Below, piece after piece: positions 1-6,743 of a stretch of DNA of 26,246 nucleotides; position 1 is the first letter of the stretch; the number at the start of each line of letters is the position of its first letter. This DNA comes from Iamia sp035765045 (lineage in GTDB: Bacteria > Actinomycetota > Acidimicrobiia > Acidimicrobiales > Iamiaceae): the NCBI GenBank assembly GCA_035765045.1, contig DASTYI010000045.1:1-26246 (forward strand), read 5' to 3'. Position numbers and translations under genes: made by a program. The notes beneath the pieces were generated by a model, which was given only the letters and a program-made list of their open reading frames with translations, did not search any database and was not told the DNA's origin.

Positions 1-915
1 GGCCAGCAGCTGGATGTACTCCGGGGTGGTGCCGCAGCAGCCACCGATCACCTGGACGCCGAACTCCTCGACGAAGCGCCGCTGGTGGTCGCGCAGCTCC
101 TCGGCGGTGAGGTCGTAGTGCATGGCGCCGTCGACCACCGAGGGCAGGCCGGCGTTGGGAAGGCACGAGATCGGCGTGCGGGCGGCCGACGAGAGGTGGC
201 GCAGGTGCTCGCTCATCTCGTTGGGGCCGGTGGCGCAGTTGAGCCCGACGATGTCGACCTTCAGGGGGTCGATGGCGGCCAGGGCGGCGTTGATCTCGGT
301 GCCGAGCAGCATCCGCCCGGTGAGCTCCATCGTGACCTGGCACTGGATCGGCACCTGGCGGCCGACGGCGGCCATCGCCCGGCGGGCGCCGATCACCGAC
401 GCCTTCACGGCCAGCAGGTCGAAGTGGGTCTCGAGGATGAAGAGGTCGACCCCGCCCTCGAGCAGGCCGCGGCAGGCGGTCTCGTAGGCGTCGCGCAGGT
501 CGGCGAAGCGGATCTGACCCAGCGACGGGGCCTTGGTGCCGGGGCCGAGCGAGCCGGCGACGAACCGCGGCCTGTCCGGTGTCGAGAAGCCGTCGGCCAC
601 CTCGCGGGCGATGCGGGCGTTGGCCAGGGCGATCTCGTGGGCCCGCTCGGGGATGTCGTACTCGCCGAGGGGCACGGCGAAGGCGCCGAAGGTGTTGGTC
701 TCGACGACGTCGGCACCGACCTCGAAGTAGGCCGTGTGGAGGGCGGCGACCACGTCGGGCCGGGTGACCCCGAGGATGTCGGTGCACCCCTCGAAGGCGG
801 GGCCGCCGTAGTCGTCGAGGCTCAGGTCCTGGGTCTGGATCCAGGTGCCGGTGGCGCCGTCGTAGACGACGACGCGCTCGCGGACCGCCTCGAGGAACGC
901 ACTCGTGTCACCCAT
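1..915 (-). CDS. metH: Methionine synthase, cobalamin-dependent, N-terminal part (partial)
   Basis: This is the homocysteine-binding N-terminal module of B12-dependent methionine synthase, which moves a methyl group from methyl-cobalamin to homocysteine in the cytoplasm. 305 codons are present and the frame runs off the left edge of the window, so the folate, cobalamin and activation domains are outside. The fragment begins MGDTSAFLEAV and contains VYDGATGTWIQ, ETNTFGA, GSLGPGTKAPS and LETHFD. The three zinc-binding cysteines expected for the family are visible, in GLNCATGP (about C227) and GGCCGTTP (about C293 and C294). The ATG at 915 is preceded by TAGCCT seven bases upstream, suggesting a leaderless transcript. 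No cobalamin riboswitch is seen upstream, as there is no room before the neighbouring gene. Identification is secure; total length is unknown. Confidence 0.96.
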   Translation of the reverse strand, partial: MGDTSAFLEAVRERVVVYDGATGTWIQTQDLSLDDYGGPAFEGCTDILGVTRPDVVAALHTAYFEVGADVVETNTFGAFAVPLGEYDIPERAHEIALANARIAREVADGFSTPDRPRFVAGSLGPGTKAPSLGQIRFADLRDAYETACRGLLEGGVDLFILETHFDLLAVKASVIGARRAMAAVGRQVPIQCQVTMELTGRMLLGTEINAALAAIDPLKVDIVGLNCATGPNEMSEHLRHLSSAARTPISCLPNAGLPSVVDGAMHYDLTAEELRDHQRRFVEEFGVQVIGGCCGTTPEYIQLLA

Positions 916-922
916 CCGGCCC

Positions 923-928
923 AGGCTA
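923..928 (-). promoter_or_regulatory. -10 hexamer of metH (leaderless type)
   Basis: TAGCCT on the minus strand, with seven bases between it and the ATG of metH. This spacing puts the expected transcription start on or next to the start codon. No clear -35 was found. Confidence 0.6.
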
Positions 929-929
929 C

Positions 930-949
930 CGAGGGCCCTCCGGCCCTCG
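930..949 (-). terminator. GC-rich hairpin between the small membrane gene and metH
   Basis: CGAGGGCC (930-937) and GGCCCTCG (942-949) form a perfect 8-bp stem with a 4-base loop. It lies just after the stop of the upstream minus-strand gene (971-973) and just before the metH -10. There is no T-tract. A terminator role is inferred from position. Confidence 0.4.
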
Positions 950-970
950 ACCATCCGTTGCCGGGCCGGG

Positions 971-1234
971 TCAGCCCTGCTCGGGCTCGGTCGGCTTCGG
1001 GGCGGTCAGGCGGGCCCGCTCCTCGGGGCTGATCGAGCGGAGCACCAGCACGCCGCCGACCGCCGCCAGCACCCCGACGACCAGCAGCCCGACGCCGAGC
1101 CCGGCCGAGTCGCTGGTGGCCAGCAGGACGACCCCGCCGAGCAGGGCGACGACGGCCCCGACGAACAGCCCCACCATCAGGTCCGCCTTGCGGCGCATGG
1201 CCGGCGTGGCCTCGGCGGGGGTGGGGTCGGTCAT
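971..1234 (-). CDS. Small two-helix membrane protein of unknown function
   Basis: An 87-residue protein. A short charged N-terminus (MTDPTPAEATPAMRRKAD) is followed by two hydrophobic segments at about residues 19-40 and 46-66, then a charged tail ending in PTEPEQG. This looks like a small inner-membrane protein with both ends on the same side. I do not recognise a named family. The ATG at 1234 is preceded by CAACGCT with seven bases between, a one-mismatch version of the TAnnnT hexamer seen before many genes here. It is read in the same direction as metH, about 55 bp upstream of it, and diverges from the uppS-family gene. Coding status is supported by the clean hydrophobicity pattern and by start and stop placement that leaves no overlap with neighbours. 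Confidence 0.7.
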   Translation of the reverse strand: MTDPTPAEATPAMRRKADLMVGLFVGAVVALLGGVVLLATSDSAGLGVGLLVVGVLAAVGGVLVLRSISPEERARLTAPKPTEPEQG

Positions 1235-1258
1235 GGCCCCCAGCGTTGCACGGGACGT

Positions 1259-1270
1259 CCCCGATCGGGG
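1259..1270. repeat. Perfect 12-bp palindrome between divergent genes
   Basis: CCCCGATCGGGG is fully self-complementary and lies in the 66-bp gap between the divergent starts at 1234 and 1301. It could be an operator or chance in GC-rich DNA. Confidence 0.3.
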
Positions 1271-1288
1271 GGATCTGCAGGCTCCTCG

Positions 1289-1294
1289 TAGTGT
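1289..1294 (+). promoter_or_regulatory. -10 hexamer of the uppS-family gene (leaderless type)
   Basis: TAGTGT followed by six bases and then the ATG at 1301. The spacing fits transcription starting at the start codon; no Shine-Dalgarno sequence is visible. Confidence 0.55.
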
Positions 1295-1300
1295 GGGCGG

Positions 1301-2056
1301 ATGCGGATCATCGAGGCCAGCCAGGTCGCCGACGTGCGGGCCGGTGAGATCCCCCGGCACCTCGGCGTGATCATGGACGGCAACGGCCGCTGGGCCCAGA
1401 TGCGGTCGCTCACCCGGTCCGAGGGCCACGCCGCCGCCGAGGACGCCGTCGTCGCCACCGTCGACGCCTGCCTCGACCTCGGCGTGCAGTGGGCGTCGGC
1501 CTACGCCTTCTCCACCGAGAACTGGACCCGCGAGGTCGAGGAGATCGCCTTCCTCATGCGCTTCGACGAGTGGCTGCTGCGCAAGGAGCGGCGCGACGAG
1601 CTCAACGACAAGGGCGTCCAGATCCGCTTCTGCGGCCGGCTCGACGACCCCCGCATCCCCACCGACTCGCGGGACTGGCTCTACGAGACGGCCGAGCTGA
1701 CGGCGGGCAACGACCGCATGATCCTGGCCATCGCCTTCAACTACGGCGGGCGGACCGAGATCGTCGACGCCTGCCGGCGGCTGGTCGCAGCGGGTATCGC
1801 GCCCGAGGACGTCACCGAGGAGCGCCTGTCGGCCGAGATGTACGCCCCCGACATGCCCGACCTCGACCTGGTGATCCGCACCTCGTCGGAGAACCGGACG
1901 TCCAACTTCTTCCCCTGGCAGGCCACCTACGCGGAGCTGGTCTTCATGGACACCCTCTGGCCCGACTTCCGCGAGGGCCACCTCTACTCCGCCGTCGCCG
2001 AGTACCAGGCCCGCCGCCGCCGGCTGGGCGCGGCCACCGCCGGCCCCCGGGCGTGA
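1301..2056 (+). CDS. uppS: cis-Prenyltransferase (isoprenyl/undecaprenyl diphosphate synthase family)
   Basis: This protein is predicted to condense isopentenyl diphosphate onto an allylic primer in cis, giving the lipid carrier used for cell-wall synthesis or a shorter Z-prenyl product. The 251-residue length is normal. Visible family signatures are VIMDGNGRWA (residues 23-32, catalytic D26), the EGH segment (H43), YAFSTENW (68-75) and LVIRTSSENRTSNFFPWQ (190-207), including the substrate-binding R193, E197 and R199. Two places are unusual. The usual RT(G/S)GE reads RTSSE, and the usual GHxxG reads GHAAA. These may place it outside the classic undecaprenyl enzymes, for example with the short-chain actinobacterial cis-prenyltransferases, so the symbol denotes the family. 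The start is set by the hexamer just upstream. A strong inverted repeat begins at the stop codon. Confidence 0.9.
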   Translation: MRIIEASQVADVRAGEIPRHLGVIMDGNGRWAQMRSLTRSEGHAAAEDAVVATVDACLDLGVQWASAYAFSTENWTREVEEIAFLMRFDEWLLRKERRDELNDKGVQIRFCGRLDDPRIPTDSRDWLYETAELTAGNDRMILAIAFNYGGRTEIVDACRRLVAAGIAPEDVTEERLSAEMYAPDMPDLDLVIRTSSENRTSNFFPWQATYAELVFMDTLWPDFREGHLYSAVAEYQARRRRLGAATAGPRA

Positions 2057-2088
2057 CCGCCTCAAGGTGCCAGGCACCTTGAGGCGGT
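2056..2088 (+). terminator. Perfect 16-bp inverted repeat immediately after the uppS-family gene
   Basis: The arms 2056-2071 (ACCGCCTCAAGGTGCC) and 2073-2088 are exact reverse complements around a single A. As RNA this gives a stem of about 15 bp with a CAG loop, starting at the last base of the stop codon. It would work as a terminator, but it has no T-tract. The core GGTGCCAGGCACC also looks like a dispersed REP-type palindrome. Confidence 0.6.
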
Positions 2089-2132
2089 TGGGCGTCACGA
2101 CTCCGACTGGCCGGGGTGGGGGGGCGCCTCGG

Positions 2133-2138
2133 TACGCT
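2133..2138 (+). promoter_or_regulatory. -10 hexamer of the polyprenyl synthase gene (leaderless type)
   Basis: TACGCT, six bases before the ATG at 2145. It lies after the terminator-like hairpin, so this gene probably has its own promoter. Confidence 0.6.
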
Positions 2139-2144
2139 TCGGCC

Positions 2145-3176
2145 ATGAACCCGGCTGACCTGGCGGCGCTCCTCGGGCTCCCGGACCTCGGCGCCGGGCT
2201 GGCCGCCGTCGAGGAGGCGCTGGGCCGGGCCATCGTCGTCGAGCGCGACGAGATCGAGTCGCCCGCCCGTCGGGTGGTGCTCGGCGGGGGCAAGCGGCTG
2301 CGGCCCGCCCTCTCGCTCGCCTGCGCGGCGGCCGCCACCGGCCGGGGCGACGACGTCAACGCCGACCACGACGTGATCGCCGGGGCCACCGCCGTCGAGC
2401 TGGTCCAGGCCGGCAGCCTGGTCCACGACGACATCATGGACCAGGCCGGCGAGCGCCGGGGCGTGCCCACGATCAACGCCGTCGAGGGCCCCAACCAGGC
2501 CCTCCTCGTCGGCGACTTCCTCCTCGCCCGGGCCGGGATGCTGGCCGCCGGGGTCAGCCAGGACGTCGCCACCTTCCTCTCGATCGCCATCGCCGACCTG
2601 TGCGTCGGGCAGTCGGCCGAGGTCGCCACCATCTACGACCCGGACCGCAGCATCGGCGCCTACGAGGCCTCGATCGCGGGCAAGACCGCCGCCCTGTTCC
2701 GCTCGGCCTGCGAGATCGGCGCCGCCTCGGCCGGGGCGTCGGACGAGGCGGTCAAGGCCGTCGGCGCCTACGGCACCGCCTTCGGCATGGCCTTCCAGAT
2801 CATCGACGACGTCCTCGACGTGGTCTCCACCACCGAGGCCCTCGGCAAGCCGGTCGGCAACGACATCCGCGAGGGCGTCTACAGCCTGCCGGTCCTGCTC
2901 GCCCTGGACGGCCCCGACGGCGCCGCCCTCCGCTCCCGGCTCGGCTCGGCCCCCACCGAGGACGACGTGGCCCACGCCCTCACCCTCGTGCGGTCGAGCG
3001 CCGGGGTCGCGGCCTCGCTCGACGCCGCCCGCGAACACAACGAGGCCGCCGTCGACGCCCTGTCCCGCCTCCCCGAGGGCCCGGTGACCGACGGCCTGGC
3101 CCGCCTCCCCGGCGCCTACCTCGACTGGGTCCTGGAGGACAAGGCCCCCGGCCTGGCGGTCTCGACCGGCCGCTAG
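2145..3176 (+). CDS. trans-Polyprenyl diphosphate synthase (long-chain type)
   Basis: 343 residues, the usual size for the family. It adds isopentenyl diphosphate units in trans to make the long prenyl chain used for menaquinone or similar lipids, acting at the membrane face of the cytoplasm. GGGKRLRP (47-54) and the two aspartate-rich magnesium motifs DDIMD (95-99) and DDVLD (221-225) are intact, as is GDFLLARA. Small residues (Gly90, Ser91) before the first motif, instead of bulky aromatics, fit a long-chain product, but chain length cannot be fixed from sequence alone. The ATG at 2145 is chosen over an upstream in-frame ATG (2067), which lies inside the inverted repeat, because the TACGCT hexamer is correctly spaced only for 2145. 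The gene ends tail-to-tail with the next one, the two TAG stops sharing CTAG at 3173-3176. Confidence 0.93.
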   Translation: MNPADLAALLGLPDLGAGLAAVEEALGRAIVVERDEIESPARRVVLGGGKRLRPALSLACAAAATGRGDDVNADHDVIAGATAVELVQAGSLVHDDIMDQAGERRGVPTINAVEGPNQALLVGDFLLARAGMLAAGVSQDVATFLSIAIADLCVGQSAEVATIYDPDRSIGAYEASIAGKTAALFRSACEIGAASAGASDEAVKAVGAYGTAFGMAFQIIDDVLDVVSTTEALGKPVGNDIREGVYSLPVLLALDGPDGAALRSRLGSAPTEDDVAHALTLVRSSAGVAASLDAAREHNEAAVDALSRLPEGPVTDGLARLPGAYLDWVLEDKAPGLAVSTGR

Positions 3177-3586
3177 GCGCCCTCGGCGGGCGAACCGAAC
3201 AGCAGCGCCCGTACGACGGCGTCGTCGATCGGCGCCCGACGGCCCTCACGCCTGATGCCGGCCACGATCCCGGCGATCGCAGCCTGGACCGCCGGATCGT
3301 CGCCCTTGAACCCGCGTCTGTCCGCCTCGTGGAGATGGTGAGCGGTCTGCTCGCTACAGCTCGCCAGCAGGAGAGCCTTGGCGTGGGTCGCCTGGAGCAG
3401 GGCCTCGGCCTGGAGGCCTTCGTTGCCGAACCGTGCGGCCATCGACGACTTCGCCATCGCCTCGGCGAAGCTGCTGAAGGCGACCGCCTGCTCGTCGGCG
3501 ACCCGCCGGCGCTGGTCGGCCGCGTAGGCGATGTAGCCGGCGACGACGACGCCGACGAACCCGACCACGATCGCGGCGGCCTCCAC
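3173..3586 (-). CDS. Membrane-anchored small protein of unknown function
   Basis: 137 residues from a GTG start. The N-terminus is a single hydrophobic helix (VEAAAIVVGFVGVVVAGYIA, residues 1-20), followed by a basic stretch with QRRR, then a mostly helical Ala-rich soluble part with one cysteine (C77) in ALLLASCSEQ and a C-terminus ending GSPAEGA. I do not recognise a domain. Topology looks like an N-terminal anchor with the rest in the cytoplasm. The start is supported by TACGGT seven bases upstream (3594-3599), the pattern used by many genes in this window. It converges on the polyprenyl synthase and diverges from the adenosyltransferase, about 75 bp away. Confidence 0.7.
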   Translation of the reverse strand: MEAAAIVVGFVGVVVAGYIAYAADQRRRVADEQAVAFSSFAEAMAKSSMAARFGNEGLQAEALLQATHAKALLLASCSEQTAHHLHEADRRGFKGDDPAVQAAIAGIVAGIRREGRRAPIDDAVVRALLFGSPAEGA

Positions 3587-3593
3587 GACGACG

Positions 3594-3599
3594 ACCGTA
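3594..3599 (-). promoter_or_regulatory. -10 hexamer of the small membrane-anchored gene
   Basis: TACGGT on the minus strand, seven bases before the GTG at 3586. This is the main evidence for that start codon. Confidence 0.5.
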
Positions 3600-3649
3600 C
3601 CAGCGCGTCCACGGGTGTCGGTGGTGGCCGCCCGGCCGCTGAGCCCCTC

Positions 3650-3655
3650 TAGGGT
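3650..3655 (+). promoter_or_regulatory. -10 hexamer of the adenosyltransferase gene (leaderless type)
   Basis: TAGGGT, six bases before the GTG at 3662. No Shine-Dalgarno sequence is visible between them. Confidence 0.6.
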
Positions 3656-3661
3656 CGGGTC

Positions 3662-4198
3662 GTGAGCATCGCGACGAAGAAGGGCGACGACGGCACCACC
3701 GGGCTGCTCTACGGCGGTCGGGTGCGCAAGGACTCGGCCCGGCCCGAGACCTACGGCCAGGTCGACGAGGCCCAGGCCGTCATGGGCGTCGCCCGGGCCC
3801 ATGCCGAGCCGGGGGGCGAGCTCGACCAGGTGCTCGTCTCGCTCCAGCGCGACCTGTGGGTGCTGATGGCCGACCTGGCCACCGACGCCCCCAACCGCCA
3901 CAAGCTCACGCTGGGCACGACGCTCGTCTCCGAGGACATGGTCGACCGCCTCGACGCCCTGCTGGCCGACTACGAGACCCGCTTCGAGATGCCGCGGGAG
4001 TTCGTCGTCCCCGGCGCCTCGGTCGTCGGCGCCCACCTCGACGTGGCCCGCACCGTCGTCCGCCGGGCCGAGCGGGTCGCCGTCGCCCTCGCCCCCGAGA
4101 GCACCGCCGCCCTGGCCTACCTCAACCGCCTGTCCGACCTGCTGTGGGCCCTCGCCCGCTGGCAGGACGGCACCTCCCTGACCGCCCGCCCGACCTGA
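3662..4198 (+). CDS. ATP:cob(I)alamin adenosyltransferase, PduO type
   Basis: 178 residues. It converts cob(I)alamin and ATP to adenosylcobalamin, the cofactor required by the methylmalonyl-CoA mutase encoded at the right end of this window. The N-terminal ATP-binding signature is clear (TKKGDDGTTGLLYGGRV, residues 5-21, then KDS and YGQVDEAQA), as are the C-terminal VVRRAERVAVAL and YLNRLSDLLWALARWQ motifs. The length fits a stand-alone trimeric enzyme (PduO/MMAB group), not CobA or EutT. The GTG start is fixed by the hexamer directly upstream. A long imperfect hairpin follows the stop and separates it from the aminopeptidase gene. Confidence 0.93.
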   Translation: MSIATKKGDDGTTGLLYGGRVRKDSARPETYGQVDEAQAVMGVARAHAEPGGELDQVLVSLQRDLWVLMADLATDAPNRHKLTLGTTLVSEDMVDRLDALLADYETRFEMPREFVVPGASVVGAHLDVARTVVRRAERVAVALAPESTAALAYLNRLSDLLWALARWQDGTSLTARPT

Positions 4199-4206
4199 CC
4201 CCCCAG

Positions 4207-4249
4207 CTTTGGACGGGAACCCGCCACATGCGGCGGGTGCCGTCCAAGG
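4207..4249 (+). terminator. Long imperfect hairpin between the adenosyltransferase and aminopeptidase genes
   Basis: Inner arms ACCCGCC (4219-4225) and GGCGGGT (4232-4238) enclose a 6-base loop. Outer arms 4207-4216 (CTTTGGACGG) and 4240-4249 (CCGTCCAAGG) pair except for one G-T wobble, with a small internal loop between. It ends about 9 bases before the next gene's Shine-Dalgarno sequence. It may be a terminator, attenuator or processing site. Confidence 0.45.
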
Positions 4250-4267
4250 TTCGACCCAAGGACCCCC

Positions 4268-5746
4268 ATGGCCCCTCGCACCGTGACCCCGACGACCGCC
4301 GGCAAGGTGCCGGCCCGGACCGACCTGGTGGTGGCCGGCGTCCGGTCCGACCGGCTCGACGACGACCTGGCCGCCGCCGGGATCAGCGCCGCCTTCGCCG
4401 AGGCGTCGGGCTTCACCGGCAGCGACGGGTCGACGCTGCTCGCCCCCGGCGCCGGGGCCAAGGACCCCGACGTGCTCGCCGTCGGGCTGGGCGCGACCGC
4501 CGACGTCGACGCCAACCGCCTCCGCAGCGCCGCCGGCACCGCCGGCCGCAAGGCCACCCGCCACCCCAAGGTCGCCGTCACCCTGGCCGAGCGGGTCGCC
4601 GACGGGGTCGACGCCGCGGCTGCCACCCAGGCCGTCACCGAGGGCTGGGTGCTCGGCGCCTACCGGTTCGACGAGCACCGCTCGCAGCCCAAGAAGTCGA
4701 AGCTGGCCTCGGTCACGCTGACCGGCGGGGCCAACAAGGCGGCGCGCGCCGCCGTCGAGCGGGGCCTGGCCGTGGCCGGCGCCGTCACCCTCGCCCGCGA
4801 CCTCGTCAACCAGCCCGGCGGGTCGCTGGTCCCGGCCCAGCTGGCCGACCGGATCAAGGCCATGGCGGGGGAGCGGGGGCTCAAGGTCCGGGTCGACACG
4901 CCGGCCCAGCTGCGGAAGAAGGGGCTCGGCGGCGTGCTCGGCGTGGCCCAGGGGGCGTCGAACGAGCCCCGCTTCGTCGAGCTGACCTACACCCCGTCGG
5001 GCCGCGCCACCGGCCACGTCGCCCTCGTCGGCAAGGGCGTCACCTTCGACACCGGTGGCTACTCGCTCAAGACGCCCGACGGCATGAAGGGCATGAACAG
5101 CGACATGGGCGGCGCCGCCGCCGTCGTCGGGGCCATGAGCGCCCTGGCCGCCCTCGGCGCCCCGGTCAAGGTCAGCGGCTACCTCCCGCTGGTCGAGAAC
5201 ATGATCGGGCCCGACGCCATCCGGGTGGGCGACGTCCTGACCATCCGGGGCGGCACCACCGTCGAGGTCCTCAACACCGACGCCGAGGGCCGGCTGATCC
5301 TGGCCGACGGGCTGCGGCTGGCCTCCGAGGCCAAGCCCGACGCCATCGTCGACCTGGCCACCCTCACCGGCGCCATCATCGCCGCCCTCGGGCCGCGCAC
5401 CGCCGGGCTGTTCGGCACCGACCCGCTGGTGGCGCGGGTGCGGGACGTGGCCGACGCCGCCGGCGAGGCGGTGTGGCCGATGCCGATGCCCGCCCACCTC
5501 CGCCCCGGTCTCGACTCCGACATCGCCGATCTCAAGAACATCACCGGTGGTCGCTTCGGCGGGGCCTCGGTGGCCGCCCTCTTCCTCCGCGAGTTCGTCG
5601 ACGACGGCATCCCGTGGGCCCACCTCGACATCGCCGGCCCGGCCTGGATCACCGAGTCGCCCTACGGCGAGGTGCCCAAGCTCGGCACGGGCTTCGCCGT
5701 CCGCACCCTCATCGACCTCCTCACCACCTGGACCCCGCTGGACTGA
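4268..5746 (+). CDS. pepA: Leucyl aminopeptidase (peptidase family M17)
   Basis: A 492-residue cytosolic two-metal aminopeptidase that removes N-terminal residues from peptides. An Ala-rich N-terminal macro-like domain (about 1-170) precedes the catalytic domain. The catalytic and metal-binding residues of the family are all visible: GKGVTFDTGGYSLK (K256, D261, K268), SDMGGAAAV (D279) and NTDAEGRLIL (D338, E340, R342). The family identification is therefore firm. The ATG at 4268 is supported by AAGGA (4258-4262), five bases upstream. It is one of the few genes here with a Shine-Dalgarno instead of a leaderless start, which fits a transcript that enters from upstream past the 4207-4249 hairpin, or a promoter I cannot see. 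Four hairpins follow the stop. Confidence 0.95.
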   Translation: MAPRTVTPTTAGKVPARTDLVVAGVRSDRLDDDLAAAGISAAFAEASGFTGSDGSTLLAPGAGAKDPDVLAVGLGATADVDANRLRSAAGTAGRKATRHPKVAVTLAERVADGVDAAAATQAVTEGWVLGAYRFDEHRSQPKKSKLASVTLTGGANKAARAAVERGLAVAGAVTLARDLVNQPGGSLVPAQLADRIKAMAGERGLKVRVDTPAQLRKKGLGGVLGVAQGASNEPRFVELTYTPSGRATGHVALVGKGVTFDTGGYSLKTPDGMKGMNSDMGGAAAVVGAMSALAALGAPVKVSGYLPLVENMIGPDAIRVGDVLTIRGGTTVEVLNTDAEGRLILADGLRLASEAKPDAIVDLATLTGAIIAALGPRTAGLFGTDPLVARVRDVADAAGEAVWPMPMPAHLRPGLDSDIADLKNITGGRFGGASVAALFLREFVDDGIPWAHLDIAGPAWITESPYGEVPKLGTGFAVRTLIDLLTTWTPLD

Positions 5747-5754
5747 GAGCGGGA

Positions 5755-5792
5755 CCCCGGCCGGCGGGGGAGGAGCGGTCCGCCGGCCGGGG
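5755..5792. terminator. Perfect 13-bp hairpin after the aminopeptidase gene
   Basis: CCCCGGCCGGCGG (5755-5767) and its exact complement CCGCCGGCCGGGG (5780-5792) enclose 12 bases, starting nine bases after the stop. First of four consecutive hairpins between two convergent genes; likely terminator for the plus strand. Confidence 0.6.
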
Positions 5793-5798
5793 GAAGGT

Positions 5799-5836
5799 GC
5801 CCCCGCCGCCGCGACATGGCCCACGGCGGCAGGGGC
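5799..5836. repeat. Second hairpin of the intergenic series
   Basis: GCCCCCGCCGCCG (5799-5811) pairs with CGGCGGCAGGGGC (5824-5836) with one mismatch, loop 12 bases. Confidence 0.5.
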
Positions 5837-5838
5837 GG

Positions 5839-5869
5839 GAGCGCTCGGGGTGGCCCGGGCCGAGCGCTC
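5839..5869. repeat. Third hairpin of the intergenic series
   Basis: GAGCGCTCGG (5839-5848) and CCGAGCGCTC (5860-5869) are exact complements with an 11-base loop. Confidence 0.5.
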
Positions 5870-5926
5870 GATCGGGGGTGCCCCGGGCAGTCCTCGGCTG
5901 CACCGCGGACCGCCCGGAGCCCGACC

Positions 5927-5961
5927 GTCGGCGCCCGTCGACGACGGGGACGGGCGCCGAC
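5927..5961. terminator. Fourth hairpin, just after the minus-strand conserved gene
   Basis: GTCGGCGCCCGTC (5927-5939) and GACGGGCGCCGAC (5949-5961) are exact 13-base complements with a 9-base loop. It sits five bases beyond the stop of the minus-strand gene at 5967 and is probably its terminator. Confidence 0.6.
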
Positions 5962-5966
5962 GGCGA

Positions 5967-6698
5967 TCAGGCGGCGTCGTCGGAGGGGGCGACCGGCCAC
6001 CCCCCGGCACCGGGCGGGACGGGTGGCGTGGTGGGGATGTCGGTCACGACGGTGGTGACGAGGTCGCCGACGACGGAGGGGTCGGCCGGCGCCGGGGCCG
6101 AGGCGACCCGGGCCCGGACCAGCCGGTGGGCCCACGTGGCGGCGTCGTCGGCGACGACCGGGTGGACGTCGAGGCGGACGAGGCGCTGGGCGGTGGTGGC
6201 GACGTCCTCGCCCAGCTCGGCCAGCCCCAGCGCCATGTGCCGGGCCCGCCGCTGCTGGGGGTGGAGGATCGAGGCGTCGCGCTCGGTGGCCCGCCACTCC
6301 TGGTGCCCGGCCCGGAGCGCCGGCGGGAGCCGCTCGACCTGGTGCCGGGTGAGCGGGGGGACATGGCGGCGCACCTCCAGGTGGGCCTCGGGGGCGGCCC
6401 GGGCCAGGCCGAACTGGCAGCACCGGTGGAGGGCCCGCACCAGCGGGCTGTGGCGACCCATCCCGACGCCGAGCCCGAGGGTGGCGGCGGTGGTGTCGAG
6501 GTCGAGGCTGGTGCCGTCGGGCTCGGTGCTGAGGCGGGCGTCGAGGTACCGGACCAGCCAGGTGGTGCTCGGCCCGAGGATGGCCAGCCAGAACCGTTCG
6601 ACGTAGGTGGACCGCGGCGGGTAGCCGAGGGCGTCGATCACCGGGTCGCGCCAGGGGACGATGGTGAGGGTCGGCACGGACAGGTCGGGCATCGGCAT
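5967..6698 (-). CDS. Conserved actinobacterial protein of unknown function
   Basis: 243 residues with a defined, non-low-complexity core. It starts MPMPDLSVPTLTIVPWRDPV and contains RFWLAILGPSTTWLVRYLD (about 40-58), a segment rich in LDL/LGLG, SPLVRALHRCCQFGLARA and VRRHVPPLTRHQVERLP. The pattern resembles proteins annotated as hypothetical across actinobacteria. I cannot assign a function. The alternating helices and basic residues could be a helix-turn-helix fold, but that is a guess. The C-terminus is Pro/Ala-rich and probably disordered. The ATG at 6698 is preferred over an in-frame ATG at 6779 because GGGAG lies seven bases upstream and conserved-looking sequence starts there. A dyad (6744-6763) and a TTGACA-like hexamer lie upstream, so the gene may be regulated. 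Confidence 0.75.
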   Translation of the reverse strand: MPMPDLSVPTLTIVPWRDPVIDALGYPPRSTYVERFWLAILGPSTTWLVRYLDARLSTEPDGTSLDLDTTAATLGLGVGMGRHSPLVRALHRCCQFGLARAAPEAHLEVRRHVPPLTRHQVERLPPALRAGHQEWRATERDASILHPQQRRARHMALGLAELGEDVATTAQRLVRLDVHPVVADDAATWAHRLVRARVASAPAPADPSVVGDLVTTVVTDIPTTPPVPPGAGGWPVAPSDDAA

Positions 6699-6743
6699 GG
6701 TCGCTCTCCCGGTCGGGGGGTTGGGGTGGTGGGGGAAGCGATC

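Noticed and set aside
916..970. Cobalamin riboswitch upstream of metH
   Set aside because: The gap is only 55 bp and holds a hairpin and a -10 box; there is no B12-box sequence. None was recognised upstream of the adenosyltransferase or meaB either.
3173..6010. 945-codon minus-strand open frame over the adenosyltransferase and aminopeptidase genes
   Set aside because: Only the last 137 codons look like protein. The rest is a shadow of two firmly identified plus-strand genes. The short gene at 3173-3586 is kept.
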